In this document: positions 35,641-46,659 of the stretch, one piece after another
Layout: every line of letters begins with the position of its first letter
How positions within the stretch are numbered: the stretch's first letter is position 1
Assembly: GCA_009617715.1 (NCBI GenBank)
Contig: VTFK01000068.1
Coordinates: 248,001-312,000 of the forward strand
Reading direction: 5' to 3'
DNA from: Plectrocnemia conspersa
Lineage: Eukaryota > Arthropoda > Insecta > Trichoptera > Polycentropodidae
Length of the DNA: 64,000 nt
Translations under genes and position numbers: made by a program
Notes under the pieces: generated by a model
What the model was told of the DNA's origin: nothing
The model's database searches: none
The model's input: only the letters and a program-made list of their open reading frames with translations

Positions 35641-35985
35641 ATACAGCAATATTAAAAAAATATTGTTGCGCACCATCCAACATAAATTGTTTCAATTCAG
35701 TATCATTTTTTGTTTTACAAGAACAAGGGACGCGATCGCAACTCTCTAGGGCACTCTGCTGCTATTTTTTCTCATTCTGGTGTCATGTCCGATTCCAGAC
35801 GTTAGCAACTACCTTCTTGATTAGTTATCCCTCCCGGTCCTTGGCTGCATGAAACACTTCTTCAGTGGTTATTCCCGTCTATAGGCGTATATTAATCAAT
35901 ATTTTCTCATCATTATCAAATTTTAGACCTCAAATCATGTGTCCGAGGTACTCAATCTTTCTACGTTTAATGGTTAAATTAAAAA
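35641..35985 (-). mobile_element. RTE-like LINE, C-terminal fragment
   Basis: The minus-strand frame from about 35975 downward reads KRRKIEYLGHMI, a stop, then LKFDNDEKILINI, a stop, TGITTEEVFHAAKDREG, a stop and LIKKVVANVWNRT. This is the usual end of RTE/BovB-type ORF2 proteins (YLGH block, then WTG...FxAAKDRxxWRxxVANV). Stops stand where Trp or Arg codons are expected. It belongs to a third LINE type, unrelated to LINE-A and LINE-B. Confidence 0.6.
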
Positions 35986-36770
35986 AATACTTTATATAAC
36001 ACAGAAAAAGATTTTAAATTCCTGGATGCTAAGAAAATGTTAAAAGACTAAGACGAAATATCAATGAATTAAAGCTTAATGAAGATTATGTTAGTCTTAA
36101 AAATTTAAAATACTAATTATAAAAATGTGTAATTAACCAACCATTAAATTAAATACAAGTTTTTCATGTAAAAAAATAGTGATTATTTGAATAAATTCTC
36201 AAAAACATACTAATCAAACTATTTACCAGAAATTGTTGCGCATTGTCTTAAGAAATGACAACCCTTAATAAGTTTACTAATTCATAACATTCAGCTATCA
36301 TTATTAAGTCAGATTCAAGGAGCTTATAATACATCCCTGCGGTACTCCAGTTGAGTGATTTCTACAGTTCACATATTTAGCAGCGTGTTGCATCTAGGAT
36401 CATTTTGATAAGAAAAGATTCTGAGTTCTTCTTTACGTAACGCCTTATAACATAAATTTAGGAATAATAAAAGTTGGTGATTCTGTTACAGATTAAAGCT
36501 TTAAAAATATATAATAACATATTTCATACTTATATGTTTTATTTATGTTATATAATTTGTATATATTATTTCTATAATACTGTGAATAAAGAACGATATC
36601 ATATGCTTTCCGAGTCAATTAAGATATAAGTGGTTTTAATAATTTAATATGCCTTTACTTAACCTTTTGTGAATTTAAAAATAAAAATTCACTAGAACAA
36701 AAAGTGTAAATAATCGCACGTCTCATCAGTCCAATTAATTCTTGATTTTTTGTTTTCAGAATTTTGCTCG
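35986..36770. other. AT-rich stretch, no gene seen
   Basis: No coding or repeat signature found. Confidence 0.5.
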
Positions 36771-36960
36771 CCAATCGTCGTCATCATATTATTATGTCAA
36801 TGCTATTTGATTGCAGCCAGCGGATTGTTTCAACCCTTCCTGAGCTTCAACCCTGAAACGACGCGATGCTGAGACAATGCATCTGGGGGTTGGAGAGGCC
36901 CGCGCAGACAGCAGACGGCGTTCGACGGCCATTGTTTTAAAACTCTCCATTGTTTAGTTA
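36771..36960. promoter_or_regulatory. GC-rich patch with a short Kozak-like ORF
   Basis: The sequence is GC-rich relative to its flanks. On the minus strand an ATG at 36932 sits in AAAACAATGGCC, a good insect initiation context. It opens a 46-codon frame to 36792 beginning MAVERRLLSARASPTPRCIV. On the plus strand a typical acceptor (TTTTTTGTTTTCAG) ends at about 36760, but the following frame closes after about 30 codons. It may be a 5' exon, uORF or conserved regulatory block. The product is unknown. Confidence 0.25.
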
Positions 36961-38065
36961 AAAAACAATTATTACTTTACATTATTGAAGTCCCCCGGGC
37001 AACCCTAGCTAACCCTTTGTGCGCCCTGCCCTTGGTTTTATTGTTTTATATGCATTTTGCATACGTCATGTGGGCACCCTGTGAGTTTTTTGTGCCTCAC
37101 GTGTGTGCATCGCTTTTCAAAGGCTTTTCACTACATGCACATGTATTTGTGTTTTTTTTTACTTTTTATTTCGTCATTTTATTCTTTCATATGCATATAC
37201 ATTTTTTTCGTCTCTCGATTCTCGACAGCGATGAGCACATGTTCGGCGTTGACATCGAACAATTTTAACGTTAAAAAAATAATGTTATATTTATTTTGTA
37301 GACACTTTATAAAATAATAAGTATCTGAATAAATATCTTTAAAATAAACATAGTAACAGATAATATTTTATTTGTATGATATATGCAATTATAGAAAACA
37401 AATATTACTACAATATATATTCGTTTAGGTTAGACCAGCTAAAATAATATCTTTACATATATGGTTTAATGTCTGTTTGGTTAGTATTTCTCTGATTTAT
37501 TTTCGAGTACAATACTGATCAATAATATTTAGGGTAGATTATTATGTAATAAAGAGTATATTTTGGGCGAAAATAGAGCAGTGGTTGAATGAAATATGAC
37601 AGAAAAATATTTTCTAATGATTGTATTTCATTAATAATTATTATACTATTTAATAATTAAATTAAAACTGTGCTCATAAATAAAAAAAACGATCTTTTCC
37701 CACAGAATTTATTAAAAAATCCGGTTTTTGAGCAAAGAAAAACTACTATGCCAATTTATTTTCCAAGAAAACTTATGTACCTCGATATTCATCAATGCAT
37801 TATAAATAAATGTAAAATATTGTAGTAAAGTAACGGTGAGTTGGTTATCACTATTATTTTATTAGGGTATAAAATTTTCAATGTAAGACTCAGCGACTAT
37901 TGTCAACTTCCAGTTCAAATTCGCAGTAACTCTTTTTAGCCCCTAGATATATTGCTAACTTGAGTGACACTTTATTATTGGTTGCGACTGAGGAGACGTC
38001 CTGATAAATCCTACTTGACTATGACTATGATTCTGGAACAAAAATGATTCCACTATATATTAAGG
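36961..38065. other. No gene seen
   Basis: The overlapping plus frames at 37017-37317 are rich in Phe and Met, arise from T-rich DNA and are not credible. Confidence 0.5.
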
Positions 38066-38337
38066 ACGGAATAGCGTAGTACGTAACGACTCAAACTAAT
38101 AACTCTGAGGTTGCGGGTTCGAGCTCCAGCAGCGGCACTCGAATTTTTATTTTTAAAAATGCGCTATTATTAAAAAAAATTGGCCCCAGCTGCAGTGACA
38201 TCTATTGATTATAAATTATATAACAAAGTCTAGTGGTATTCATTATATCTGATTGACCTATTCAGTTGGTACAGAATTACTCCATTGTAACGCATTGGGC
38301 CTGTCAGGTACAATGAAAGATTTATTAAAATAAATAA
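38066..38337 (+). mobile_element. tRNA-derived SINE, full-length copy
   Basis: Same family as 6259-6550. Box A-like TAGCGTAGTACG lies near 38072 and box B-like GGTTCGAGCTCC near 38117. A body with CAGCTGCAGTGACATCTATT follows, and the tail ends GTAACGCATTGGGCCTGTCA then GGTACAATGAAAGATTTA. The 5' flank contains a short TA-rich tract. Another SINE head in opposite orientation starts right after the tail. Confidence 0.82.
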
Positions 38338-38390
38338 CTGTAACTTCAGAGATACTAATCTGAGACGTTACGGACTACACTATTCCAACC
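38338..38390 (-). mobile_element. Inverted SINE head, truncated
   Basis: On the minus strand this reads GGAATAGTGTAGTCCGTAAC, then GTCTCAGATTAGTATCTCTG and AAGTTACAG. That is the first ~50 nt of the SINE head (box A), cut before box B. It abuts the 3' tail of the plus-strand copy. Confidence 0.8.
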
Positions 38391-39979
38391 ATATATGTAC
38401 ATTATGTATTTAAAAAAAATCTCTCAGTTTTTTGCCATAATATAAGCCCAAACTCCACCGTAAAAAGATAACGTTACACTCCCGACACTCACGACTTGTC
38501 ATACTACTTCTGACTCATCACTACTTACTTTTCATTTTAATGCACCAACAGTCATATAAAATCAGAATGAGATTCCAGTAGCATCCAAATCACCCACGGC
38601 CATGGAAAAAATATACGGAAGAAAAAAAAGGCCTTTTCACTTCGATCGTCAGATTTGGTTAAGCAAGGCCAATCATTTTGAGTCACCAAAAGTTAATTAA
38701 ATTTTCGAAATCTGTACAGATGGGATATTAAATATTAAGTTTTATAATTTAAACCTAAATAAATCGCGTATTAAAATGATATATACAAAAACGAAAAACA
38801 CATATTTTCTCAGATTTTAAAGAAATTAAATGCCTTTAATCTTTTATTTTTTTATACTTTCAAAACTATATCAACATAATACCTTACATGTTAAAGTTAT
38901 TCACAATTAAATCTTTATACACTACTAAATAAAAACGTACAAATGTAGTGTAAAAGTGTCATCGCTTGAGGTTAACGAATACCAGATCTTTATCAGTTTC
39001 CTGTCTCCGTTTGGTTAAATCAAAATACCATGGCTTTGGTTGCTAATGACCTCATCAAAGACTTGACCACGATATAAAATAATATATAGTATTTGTACAA
39101 TAGTTCTAAATATATACATATTTATATCAGTTATTTCAATAAAAGTTATCGATCGCTAATCGCCTAACATAGAAGCAACTGTGTCTAAATTCTTGTTTAT
39201 CCTCGTTGGTATTCTATTTAGAATTATTCCGTTTTTTTTAGCAAAACGTGTATGAATGAGGTAAATAAAAACAGTTTACTTTTCTTATGCAGGTAGAGTG
39301 GTCGTAAATGCAGCTCACGTTTGCCACTACTGTTACGCGTTCGTTAATCTTTTTCTTCGTGTATAAAATCAAACACGAAAATACTCTTTAGACAAGCATC
39401 TAGCAACCGGTGAAATTGTGATACCGATCGACTTAACGGTAGACATTTGTAAGGAAATGGCCGTTCCCCACACATTACCGAAAGCAAATAAATGTTACAC
39501 ACGAACCGGGCGCGATTTAAATAATTTCGTCTCAATAGGCAAAAGTACAGTCAAACTATATTATAATATGAGGGGTGCAAAAGTATTTTTTTTTTCCTTG
39601 TCCCATTACAAAGAGACTTTGAAGTGAATCTAATTTATAATAACTCATCTCGATACATAAAAATCATCTGCGAAAATCGAAAGAATTGCCATATAAATTC
39701 TTGATTATATACCAGGTAAGCAATTTGGTTACTAGAGAAGAATCTGAGATTTTAAATATAATAGTTTTATGTTTATATAATATATATCGCAAAAAAAATA
39801 TATCAATGAAATCTGAGAGTAGTTTTGTTTCCGTATCATTTCAGGTTCAAAAGGGTTGCATATTATATCTAAATCTATTCAACAAAAATTGTTATATATG
39901 TGGGTTAAATATAAAAGTCATTGCTCGCTAGTGTTGCGTAGCAACAAACGTTACATGGTTATTTTAGACAAGAATATAA
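38391..39979. other. AT-rich stretch; one mid-GC patch without clear exon
   Basis: 39400-39540 is less AT-rich and has overlapping short frames on both strands (39418-39627 plus, 39344-39535 minus), with a GCGCGATTTAAATAATTT word. No family signature. Confidence 0.45.
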
Positions 39980-41310
39980 AACAATGCCGTCTTCTTGATT
40001 TCAATATCTTAATTAACAAAATGTTATAAATAGGGGAGAATCCTTTGTTCTGGGAGCATTAAGTATATAACCTATGTTAAACATAATATCGATTTTTGCC
40101 AAAGTCAAAGCTCTTTAAAGTTCATCATAAATCTAATGAGTTTTATTAGTATTATTGCCGGCTGTGTTTTCAGTGGAACAGCTGGGATCGTCATAATGTA
40201 TTCTCGTCATGATTTGCTGACATGTCCCTTGTGTTTACGTAGTTTCCTGGATCGATTCTGCTGCTGTCTCTCTTTCTCTGTGACCAAGTGTCACATATTT
40301 TATAATTTTGCTTTGAAACAACTCTGTCTAATCGCAGATACAGATGTTGGCGAACCAATTGCATCACTTCTTGAATACAATCCAGATGGTCACTCCAGCG
40401 ATCGTAACCATAGAGTTGAAGAACACTAGTATTGTGCACAGGTAGAACCCTTTTCAAACAAAGAATATATTTTTAAAGGATGTGCTATTAAGTATTCCGT
40501 GCAATATTTTAAAATTATTGCCGTCACGAGATCTTTCTTCTATTGTTGTTAATATACTGTGTGAAGCGCCACTTTCAGAACGGATTTATCTTTATTTTTG
40601 TTTGTTCAAATGGTCTTTAAAGTGACCTATAAATAATAAGAAATTGTGGAAGTGATTGAAACCTACATAATGCTGAAATAGTTTATTTTTTCTATAATGA
40701 AAATTAACTATAAGAGGTACAAACCTATGTCACACAGAAGTCCTCAAACGCTTCAAGATTTACCTAGCATTGTCAATGCTACAGAGGTCCATTTCCAACG
40801 AGAAAGACTGTCACTAAACGAATCAATCGCTAGCCGATTCGCTGATTCATCGCGGTGTTGCCAGAACAACTCCAGTGTGCCAACTTTATGGGTCCCCACA
40901 TAAATATTAATTATTTCTTAAACCATTGAGTAGTGAGATAATTTGTTAGTATTCACCTAGAAGTGAGTTAACTTTTCGTATATTTCCATAATTATTTATA
41001 TTTTTATATATTTATTATTAGTTAATATTGTATTTATAGTAAATAATCATAAAAAAATCAGTGATTCTATTAGTTTTATTGCTTTGATTTCTTTTACTAC
41101 TTTTTTGTGTTAGTATTATATGTCTTAATAATTTATTTTAACACTTTCTATTGTTATATATTGTTATATATTATAAAAACGTAAGATCAACGACCCCTCA
41201 TACGAGTTTTGATCTAGCAAGTCTATTTTTAAACTAAGATGACGGACACCCCTTTTCTTACATCTAATTAGCATAATTATATAAATAAGGGAATGTCCTT
41301 TGTTCGTCAG
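39980..41310. mobile_element. Possible LTR-retroelement remnant
   Basis: Two related segments about 1.25 kb apart (about 39990-40055 and 41245-41310) share TTATAAATA(G/A)GGGA and CCTTTGTTC with an AATTA word ahead of them. This could reflect LTR promoters with TATAAATA. Between them, the minus strand at 40457-40191 reads like a decayed Ty3/gypsy integrase C-terminal region (CIQEVMQLVRQHLYLR, then QRKRDSSRIDPGNYVNTRDM). No PBS, PPT, protease or RT was found. The apparent orientations of repeat and ORF are not reconciled. Confidence 0.28.
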
Positions 41311-43012
41311 AATTCCTACAAATTACTATAAACCATACGGTCAATCGTCTGACCCCCTAAATACCGAGTTTCATCAAGTACCCGCTATTGTTAAATTTTG
41401 TTAATTTATTTTACATATTTATTAAATATTATTCGGCTTTTGTCGATTTTTTTTAAATTAATACAGAGGATTTAAATATTTTTTATAAAATTAATATAAA
41501 ATATTTTTTATTATGTTAATCATTCATTCACAAAAATTTTAATTAAAAAATATATAATATAGTTATAATGTTTTTTAGTTATTCAGCTATATATGTAAAC
41601 CTATAACAATTATATAATATGTAAATATATAATTTGGGGTACCTCAAAACAGTGAATGATCGACCGCCGTACATGTACGGCGATACTCCTCAAAGGGCTA
41701 AGTTTAAAAAAAACAGAGTGTGAAGAAAAAAACACATTAAAATATAAATGTCTTCGTTAACTATATTGTCAAAAATTGGTAAAAACAATAAATAGCAAAA
41801 ATATTGTATTGAAGTGGAATTTTTATTACAGGAGCGTAAAGCATAATTCTACTCAATTGCAGAATTTTGTTACATACTATAAATACATACATTATCTAAG
41901 ATAAACGAGAGAACAATACAAACATATTACTTCGTACAAAAGTATGATTATTTACATATTAAATAAAATAAAATATCTACTTGTTAAAATTATACATTAT
42001 ATTACATTTTTAGTAAAATGAGTAATTTTTTATCTAACCACATATATGTATAGCTGCTTTTGTGTGCAACTGATACATCGGATATACATAAATTATATAC
42101 GATTTACATGAATTTACTTTAAGTACTATCTATATATTTTTGTTTGTAACGTTTAAGCGGTATCTTTTATTGCCGTCGTAAAAATTTCAATTAATGATAT
42201 ATTTTGGTTGCTTATAGTTTTATGTCGTTGCTTATTCTGAATTTGAATACTCATAGAGAGATAGAAAAAAGATAATAAAACTCGCATCACCAGTTCGCCG
42301 TTAATGCAACCCCAGCAGGTTTTGATTTTAAAAACGTTGATTCTGATCTTTTTGATGTGAAATGATTTATTGCTGAAATAAAATGGAAAAACTTGGTTTG
42401 TCGTCGAGTGATTTTCAGATCTAACTCGCGTTTTATAACCTGTCAAATGTAATCGGCTACTTGATTTTATTTTTAAATTATTAAAAATAACATACTAGCA
42501 TAACCAAAATTATCTTTTAGAGTGAAAGATATATTATGTTTAAATGCATATAAAATGCTTTAAGAATGTTGTTTTAGGGTTTTATATTTTTGTTGTACAC
42601 ACGAACTTTTCTCATAATTTATGAATTATCTGATTAATTAATGAACCGGAAAATTTACGCGTTTCAGAAGCAACAATATTCTAGATGACCAACCGCGCCT
42701 ACATGCGAGATGAACACTGAAAGCTACTTAATGGGACCATAAATCGCCATAAAATTGTCTCCACGACCATAAAATTGTATTGGACTCCGCATGGAACCCA
42801 TCTCCATATGTACACACAAACACATATGCAAAACAGCACTCATTGTTAACACTGGTTGGTCTCTTCGTAATGCGATGACGGATACCACGTTTCAATATGA
42901 GACAACGCGATTATCATACCAGAAATAGCACAGTCACGATAAGATTGTGCCCTGTCAATCTCAATCACTAAAAATATGACACTATATTGCCTGTACATAT
43001 GTATATATTATA
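41311..43012. other. AT-rich stretch, no gene seen
   Basis: Apart from the piggyBac-like palindromic motif near 41666 there is no recognisable feature. The minus frame 42153-42446 (97 codons) has no domain signature. Confidence 0.45.
41635..41705. mobile_element. piggyBac-like MITE end with perfect palindrome
   Basis: Reverse complement of 41681-41702 gives TAGCCCTTTGAGGAGTATCG, which continues into the perfect 16-nt palindrome GCCGTACATGTACGGC (41666-41681). A CCCTTTGAG terminus beside a TTAA-like site and a hairpin just inside is the usual look of piggyBac MITE ends. The second end was not found. Confidence 0.4.
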
Positions 43013-43213
43013 CATGGGCTGTTCAAAAAGTTACCAAACTTGCAAGTTAACGCGTCAAAGTGATATTGATTAGCTGCGAACAATGTAAGAGAAGTACCAT
43101 TAAAAAATAATATATAAAAGAGTGATATTCTCAAATACAACATACTGAATAAATGAGCTGCTAAATATATAAAATAACAAAAGTCTGAAAAGTTTTGAAA
43201 CAGACCGCGTGAA
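43013..43213. mobile_element. mariner-like MITE (~200 bp)
   Basis: The left end CATGGGCTGTTCAAAAAGTT then ACCAAACTTG resembles the reverse complement of the right end, TTCACGCGGTCTGTTTCAAA then ACTTTTCAGACTTTTG. TA dinucleotides flank both (43011-43012 and 43214-43215). No coding capacity. The divergence between ends suggests an old copy. Confidence 0.5.
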
Positions 43214-45237
43214 TATAAATATGTATATTATTGGTGCTATGTTCTGATTGAGAATAAAACAAAAGTTGGTCCAACTTATGCTGATTGCTTACTCTCGGCT
43301 TTATAGTTGTTTTTTTATTTGTATTATAATTTACTTGTCGATTTTCAGTTAAAAAAGAAATTCTATTAAATTGTTAATAAATTATTTTGGTCCGTAATAT
43401 AAACGTAGGATGCCAGAAGAGATCTTTATGAGATTGAAGAAGTGTAAGATTTACATAATATATTAATAATAATACCAGAGAGTGCGTTGCACTCATTCGA
43501 AAAATTCAATTTGATATTGTCGACTCAGTTCTCGGAAGTATTATCATAACTTGTATTGTGTTCGTAAATTTTACTGGTTATTCACAATGGAGCGTTTACT
43601 TCACGTTTCAAACGGTGTACGTGTGATGTATGCATGTGTGTATATTATGATAAAATGTAATCTAAGATAATATATTTTTATCAATCGAACGACTTTAGTA
43701 AAATAATGATAAACATTTGCAATTTAATTTAATAGTAATTCGTATAATAAAAAATAGAAAATAAGTTAAACTCTGCTATGTATTTACGATAGCTAGTGAT
43801 AATAAAAACGAGAAGAGAAAGTATCGGATTCATAGGTACATTAACACCTTCAGATTTCGGCTAATATATATTTTATAACTTGTTTAAATATCATATATTC
43901 TAGTGAAAATAAAATTTATACATTGCAGCGCTTTCTAAATATTTACAATTAAATATCTCTTTGCTTTACTGTAAATTATAAAATGATAAAATGAACTTAT
44001 AAATATGATGATTTTGGAAAGTCAATAACTAATATAACATCTCGGTATTTAAATGGCAGGATTTTTATTGAATGGCGATAATATTTAAAAATGTTTTTTA
44101 TGCTGTTATGTTATATGTCAACAATCATTCATAAGTATTGTTATTGGTATCAACCATAGAGTAAAGAATATATATAATAGAGACGGCGATATAGGCCAAA
44201 ATCATGCCAAGTTTTGATCTCGACTGCTAGTCGCGCGATCAATAACTAAATTGCAAACTAGTTTATAATATGTCGATTGAGATTTTATTTTTAATGCTTC
44301 AAATGCTTCAAACGTAAACCCGTTCAAGTTCTGATACCATTTAAGATATTTATAAGCTTTGAAAGAATAAAAACTTTAAGCTAATGCGAACGATCGAATT
44401 CGGGCTGAATACTTGGCTACTTTTGAACTATTTTTTCTCTTTAGAAAAGTTATCAACTTTTTTGAATCAGAATCAAAATTTGCTAATAGTGACAAGCCGT
44501 TTACCTCACTTGGTCTGTTATTGACTTAAATATATTTTCCAAATTAACTATTTCTTGGTTTCTTGGTTTTTGCTTTAGTGCATGTATTATTTATTCACAT
44601 TTTTTTTTAAATTTACCTAACACGATTTAATTTTCGTAATAAATAATTTTTTTTAGGATAATTGTAAGCATCAGTATTCGAAATTGACGTTGACGGGAGT
44701 GGTGACGATGGTTGGTTTTGTAAAGGGACTGAGTTGGGTTTTAATCGTTTATGATAAAAAAGGAATCTGGGTTAAAATGGTCCGAGCACTTCCATGAAGG
44801 ACGTAAAATATGTTCAAGCCATATTTTCTGCAATTTTGGTTCTTAAGGAAAACCAAAAAAATGTATCCTCTTATATGTGACAAAAACATTTACTAATGAA
44901 ATATATTATTTTTATTATTTATATTTAATTTAAAAATAAATTAAATATAAGCTCGAAGAATGGAACGTGTAGATTGACGTGCTTGACACGTGCACTTTTA
45001 ATAAAAAATCCTAAAATAACACAAATGATGGCAAATTGCAATTCCTCTGCTATTTTGCACTGTTTTTAAGTGATAATACCGAACAGGAAGCCATATTTTA
45101 ATAAGTTTGTCGAATGTGTGGAGATGGACACCACCGATCATTCGTTCGGGGTGAATGATCTAGAGACGAGGCAAATAATATTTTAAAACACGCTAAATTT
45201 TTCCTATAGGCCGCTCTATATTATATGATATTCTTTA
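43214..45237. other. AT-rich stretch, no gene seen
   Basis: No frame over 60 codons and no recognised repeat. Confidence 0.55.
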
Positions 45238-45245
45238 CTCTATGG

Positions 45246-45929
45246 CAGGGTTTCCCAAACTTTTTCAGCGACGGAACACTTGGCAAATCCGAAAATTTTG
45301 GCGGAACACTTAGCTTATTTTTTAGGTTGCGTAATTCATATTAGTATATTTTTTTATATGTTTGTTTTAAATCAGAGTCATTAACTAAATCAATTAAATT
45401 CCCATAATCCCTTGCGCTTAAGCCCACTGGTTTAACTGTCACAGAAAATGGATTGCTAACCCAGGAATCGTCCTTACTAGTTCACGGAAAATATTCCGAA
45501 AGAATTGTTTGCAAGTTATATAGGTGTTTTAAAAATACTTGTGAAACTTCTTTATCAACTTGAAAATTCAATTCATTTAAACATTCATCCAAGACAGGAA
45601 AACAATCAAAATTATTAGATTCAACTGATAAAATCCAAAATTGTATTTTTTTATCAAAAGATTCAACAACAACAATTTTTTATCAAAAGAAACAACACTG
45701 ACTTATGAAACTTTTCTCTCCAGAATTTATACACATCAATGTTGAATATTTAATACATATTTTTAGGCTTTTTTATCAGATTTATGAACAATTTTTATGT
45801 ATTAGCACGACTATCAATTTTTTTAATTTACTCCAAATTTTTGTGAAATATCTATTTAGGCTCCGCGGAACACCTATTTTGGATTCGCGGAACACCAGTG
45901 TTCCGCGGAACATAGTTTGGGAAACCATG
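45246..45929 (-). mobile_element. hAT DNA transposon, internally deleted, perfect 8-bp target duplication
   Basis: The 684-bp element has ends CAGGGTTTCCCAAACT (left) and CATGGTTTCCCAAACT (reverse complement of right). It is flanked by CTCTATGG on both sides (45238-45245 and 45930-45937). Subterminal GCGGAACAC/GTGTTCCGC repeats occur near both ends. Inside is a minus-strand fragment of a hAT transposase. It is much shorter than an autonomous hAT element, so it is a deletion derivative. Confidence 0.92.
45325..45695 (-). pseudogene. hAT transposase fragment (ZBED5/Buster-like)
   Basis: On the minus strand, from about 45695: SFDKKIQFWILSVESNNFDC, FPVLDECLNELNFQVDKEVS, QVFLKHLYNLQTILSEYFP, a TGA at 45482-45484, SWVSNPFSV, then SARDYGNLIDLVNDSDLKQ. 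The pattern FP-L...HL..L...YFP....W..NPF.......LI.L..D..LK belongs to the middle-to-C-terminal part of hAT transposases of the domesticated ZBED5/GTF2IRD2 type. The N-terminal BED finger and most catalytic residues are absent. The plus-strand frame 45705-45959 is its shadow. Confidence 0.8.
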
Positions 45930-45937
45930 CTCTATGG

Positions 45938-46455
45938 TATTGACAATGTAGAAAAATAAATAAACTAATTGATATTTATTATTTTTTTAAGCATTTTTGT
46001 TTATATTGAATAATACAAAAATACCAAATTAAAATAATATTAGGTATTCGTTTTATTTTGCAATAAATATTTTTTTAATTTTATTTATTTGTTTTATTAA
46101 AAAGGTCAAATAAACAGAGTTAAGAGTCGAAACTTTTTATAAATGGAACGCCTTTCCGATTTATTAATATAGCAGCATTACTAGCACATATATAACTCAT
46201 TTTTATAATATTGATAAAATGCTGAACATTGAGAATATAAGGTAACATTTACAACTTCATAGAAGCCACATAGAAAAACAAACAATATAGTCAATTTTTT
46301 GGTTCTATACTTATTTATATCACTTGGCTTATTTAATCGTTTAATCAATTGTTTTCATTTTTTCATTGTTAATCAAAAATTGATTTTATTCTCGATAAGA
46401 AAACTTAATTTTAATTGAAACATAATTCATATTTTTTATCATATACATATCATAA
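45938..46455. other. AT-rich, no gene seen
   Basis: Low-complexity AT-rich DNA only. Confidence 0.55.
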
Positions 46456-46659
46456 CCACTTAAACGTCAGCGACTCACCGGTGCGTCCTTTGATGATTAT
46501 TTTTCTTAAACAAATTATTTTTTTAAAACAAGCTTATGAATTATTTAAAAAATAATTTTTAATAATTATTAAAGATAAACCAAGTATTTTATATTTATTT
46601 AAAGAAAGAGATACAAGCGCATGAAGAGAAAGAACTAGTGACAGGCGTTTAAAGGGTTA
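46456..46659. mobile_element. piggyBac-like MITE (~200 bp)
   Basis: The right end GGCGTTTAAAGGG is followed by TTAA (46656-46659). The left end ACCACTTAAACGTCAGCG resembles its reverse complement CCCTTTAAACGCC. The interior is AT-rich and noncoding. A TTAA target next to CCCTTT-type ends points to the piggyBac superfamily. The left target site is degenerate. Confidence 0.42.

Noticed and set aside
37017..37317. Overlapping hydrophobic plus frames, possible membrane protein
   Set aside because: The Phe/Met/His-rich composition is produced by T-rich, CATG-rich DNA. Both frames overlap and neither has a family signature.
45705..45959. 84-codon plus frame
   Set aside because: It overlaps the hAT right end and is opposite the transposase fragment, so it is an antisense shadow.
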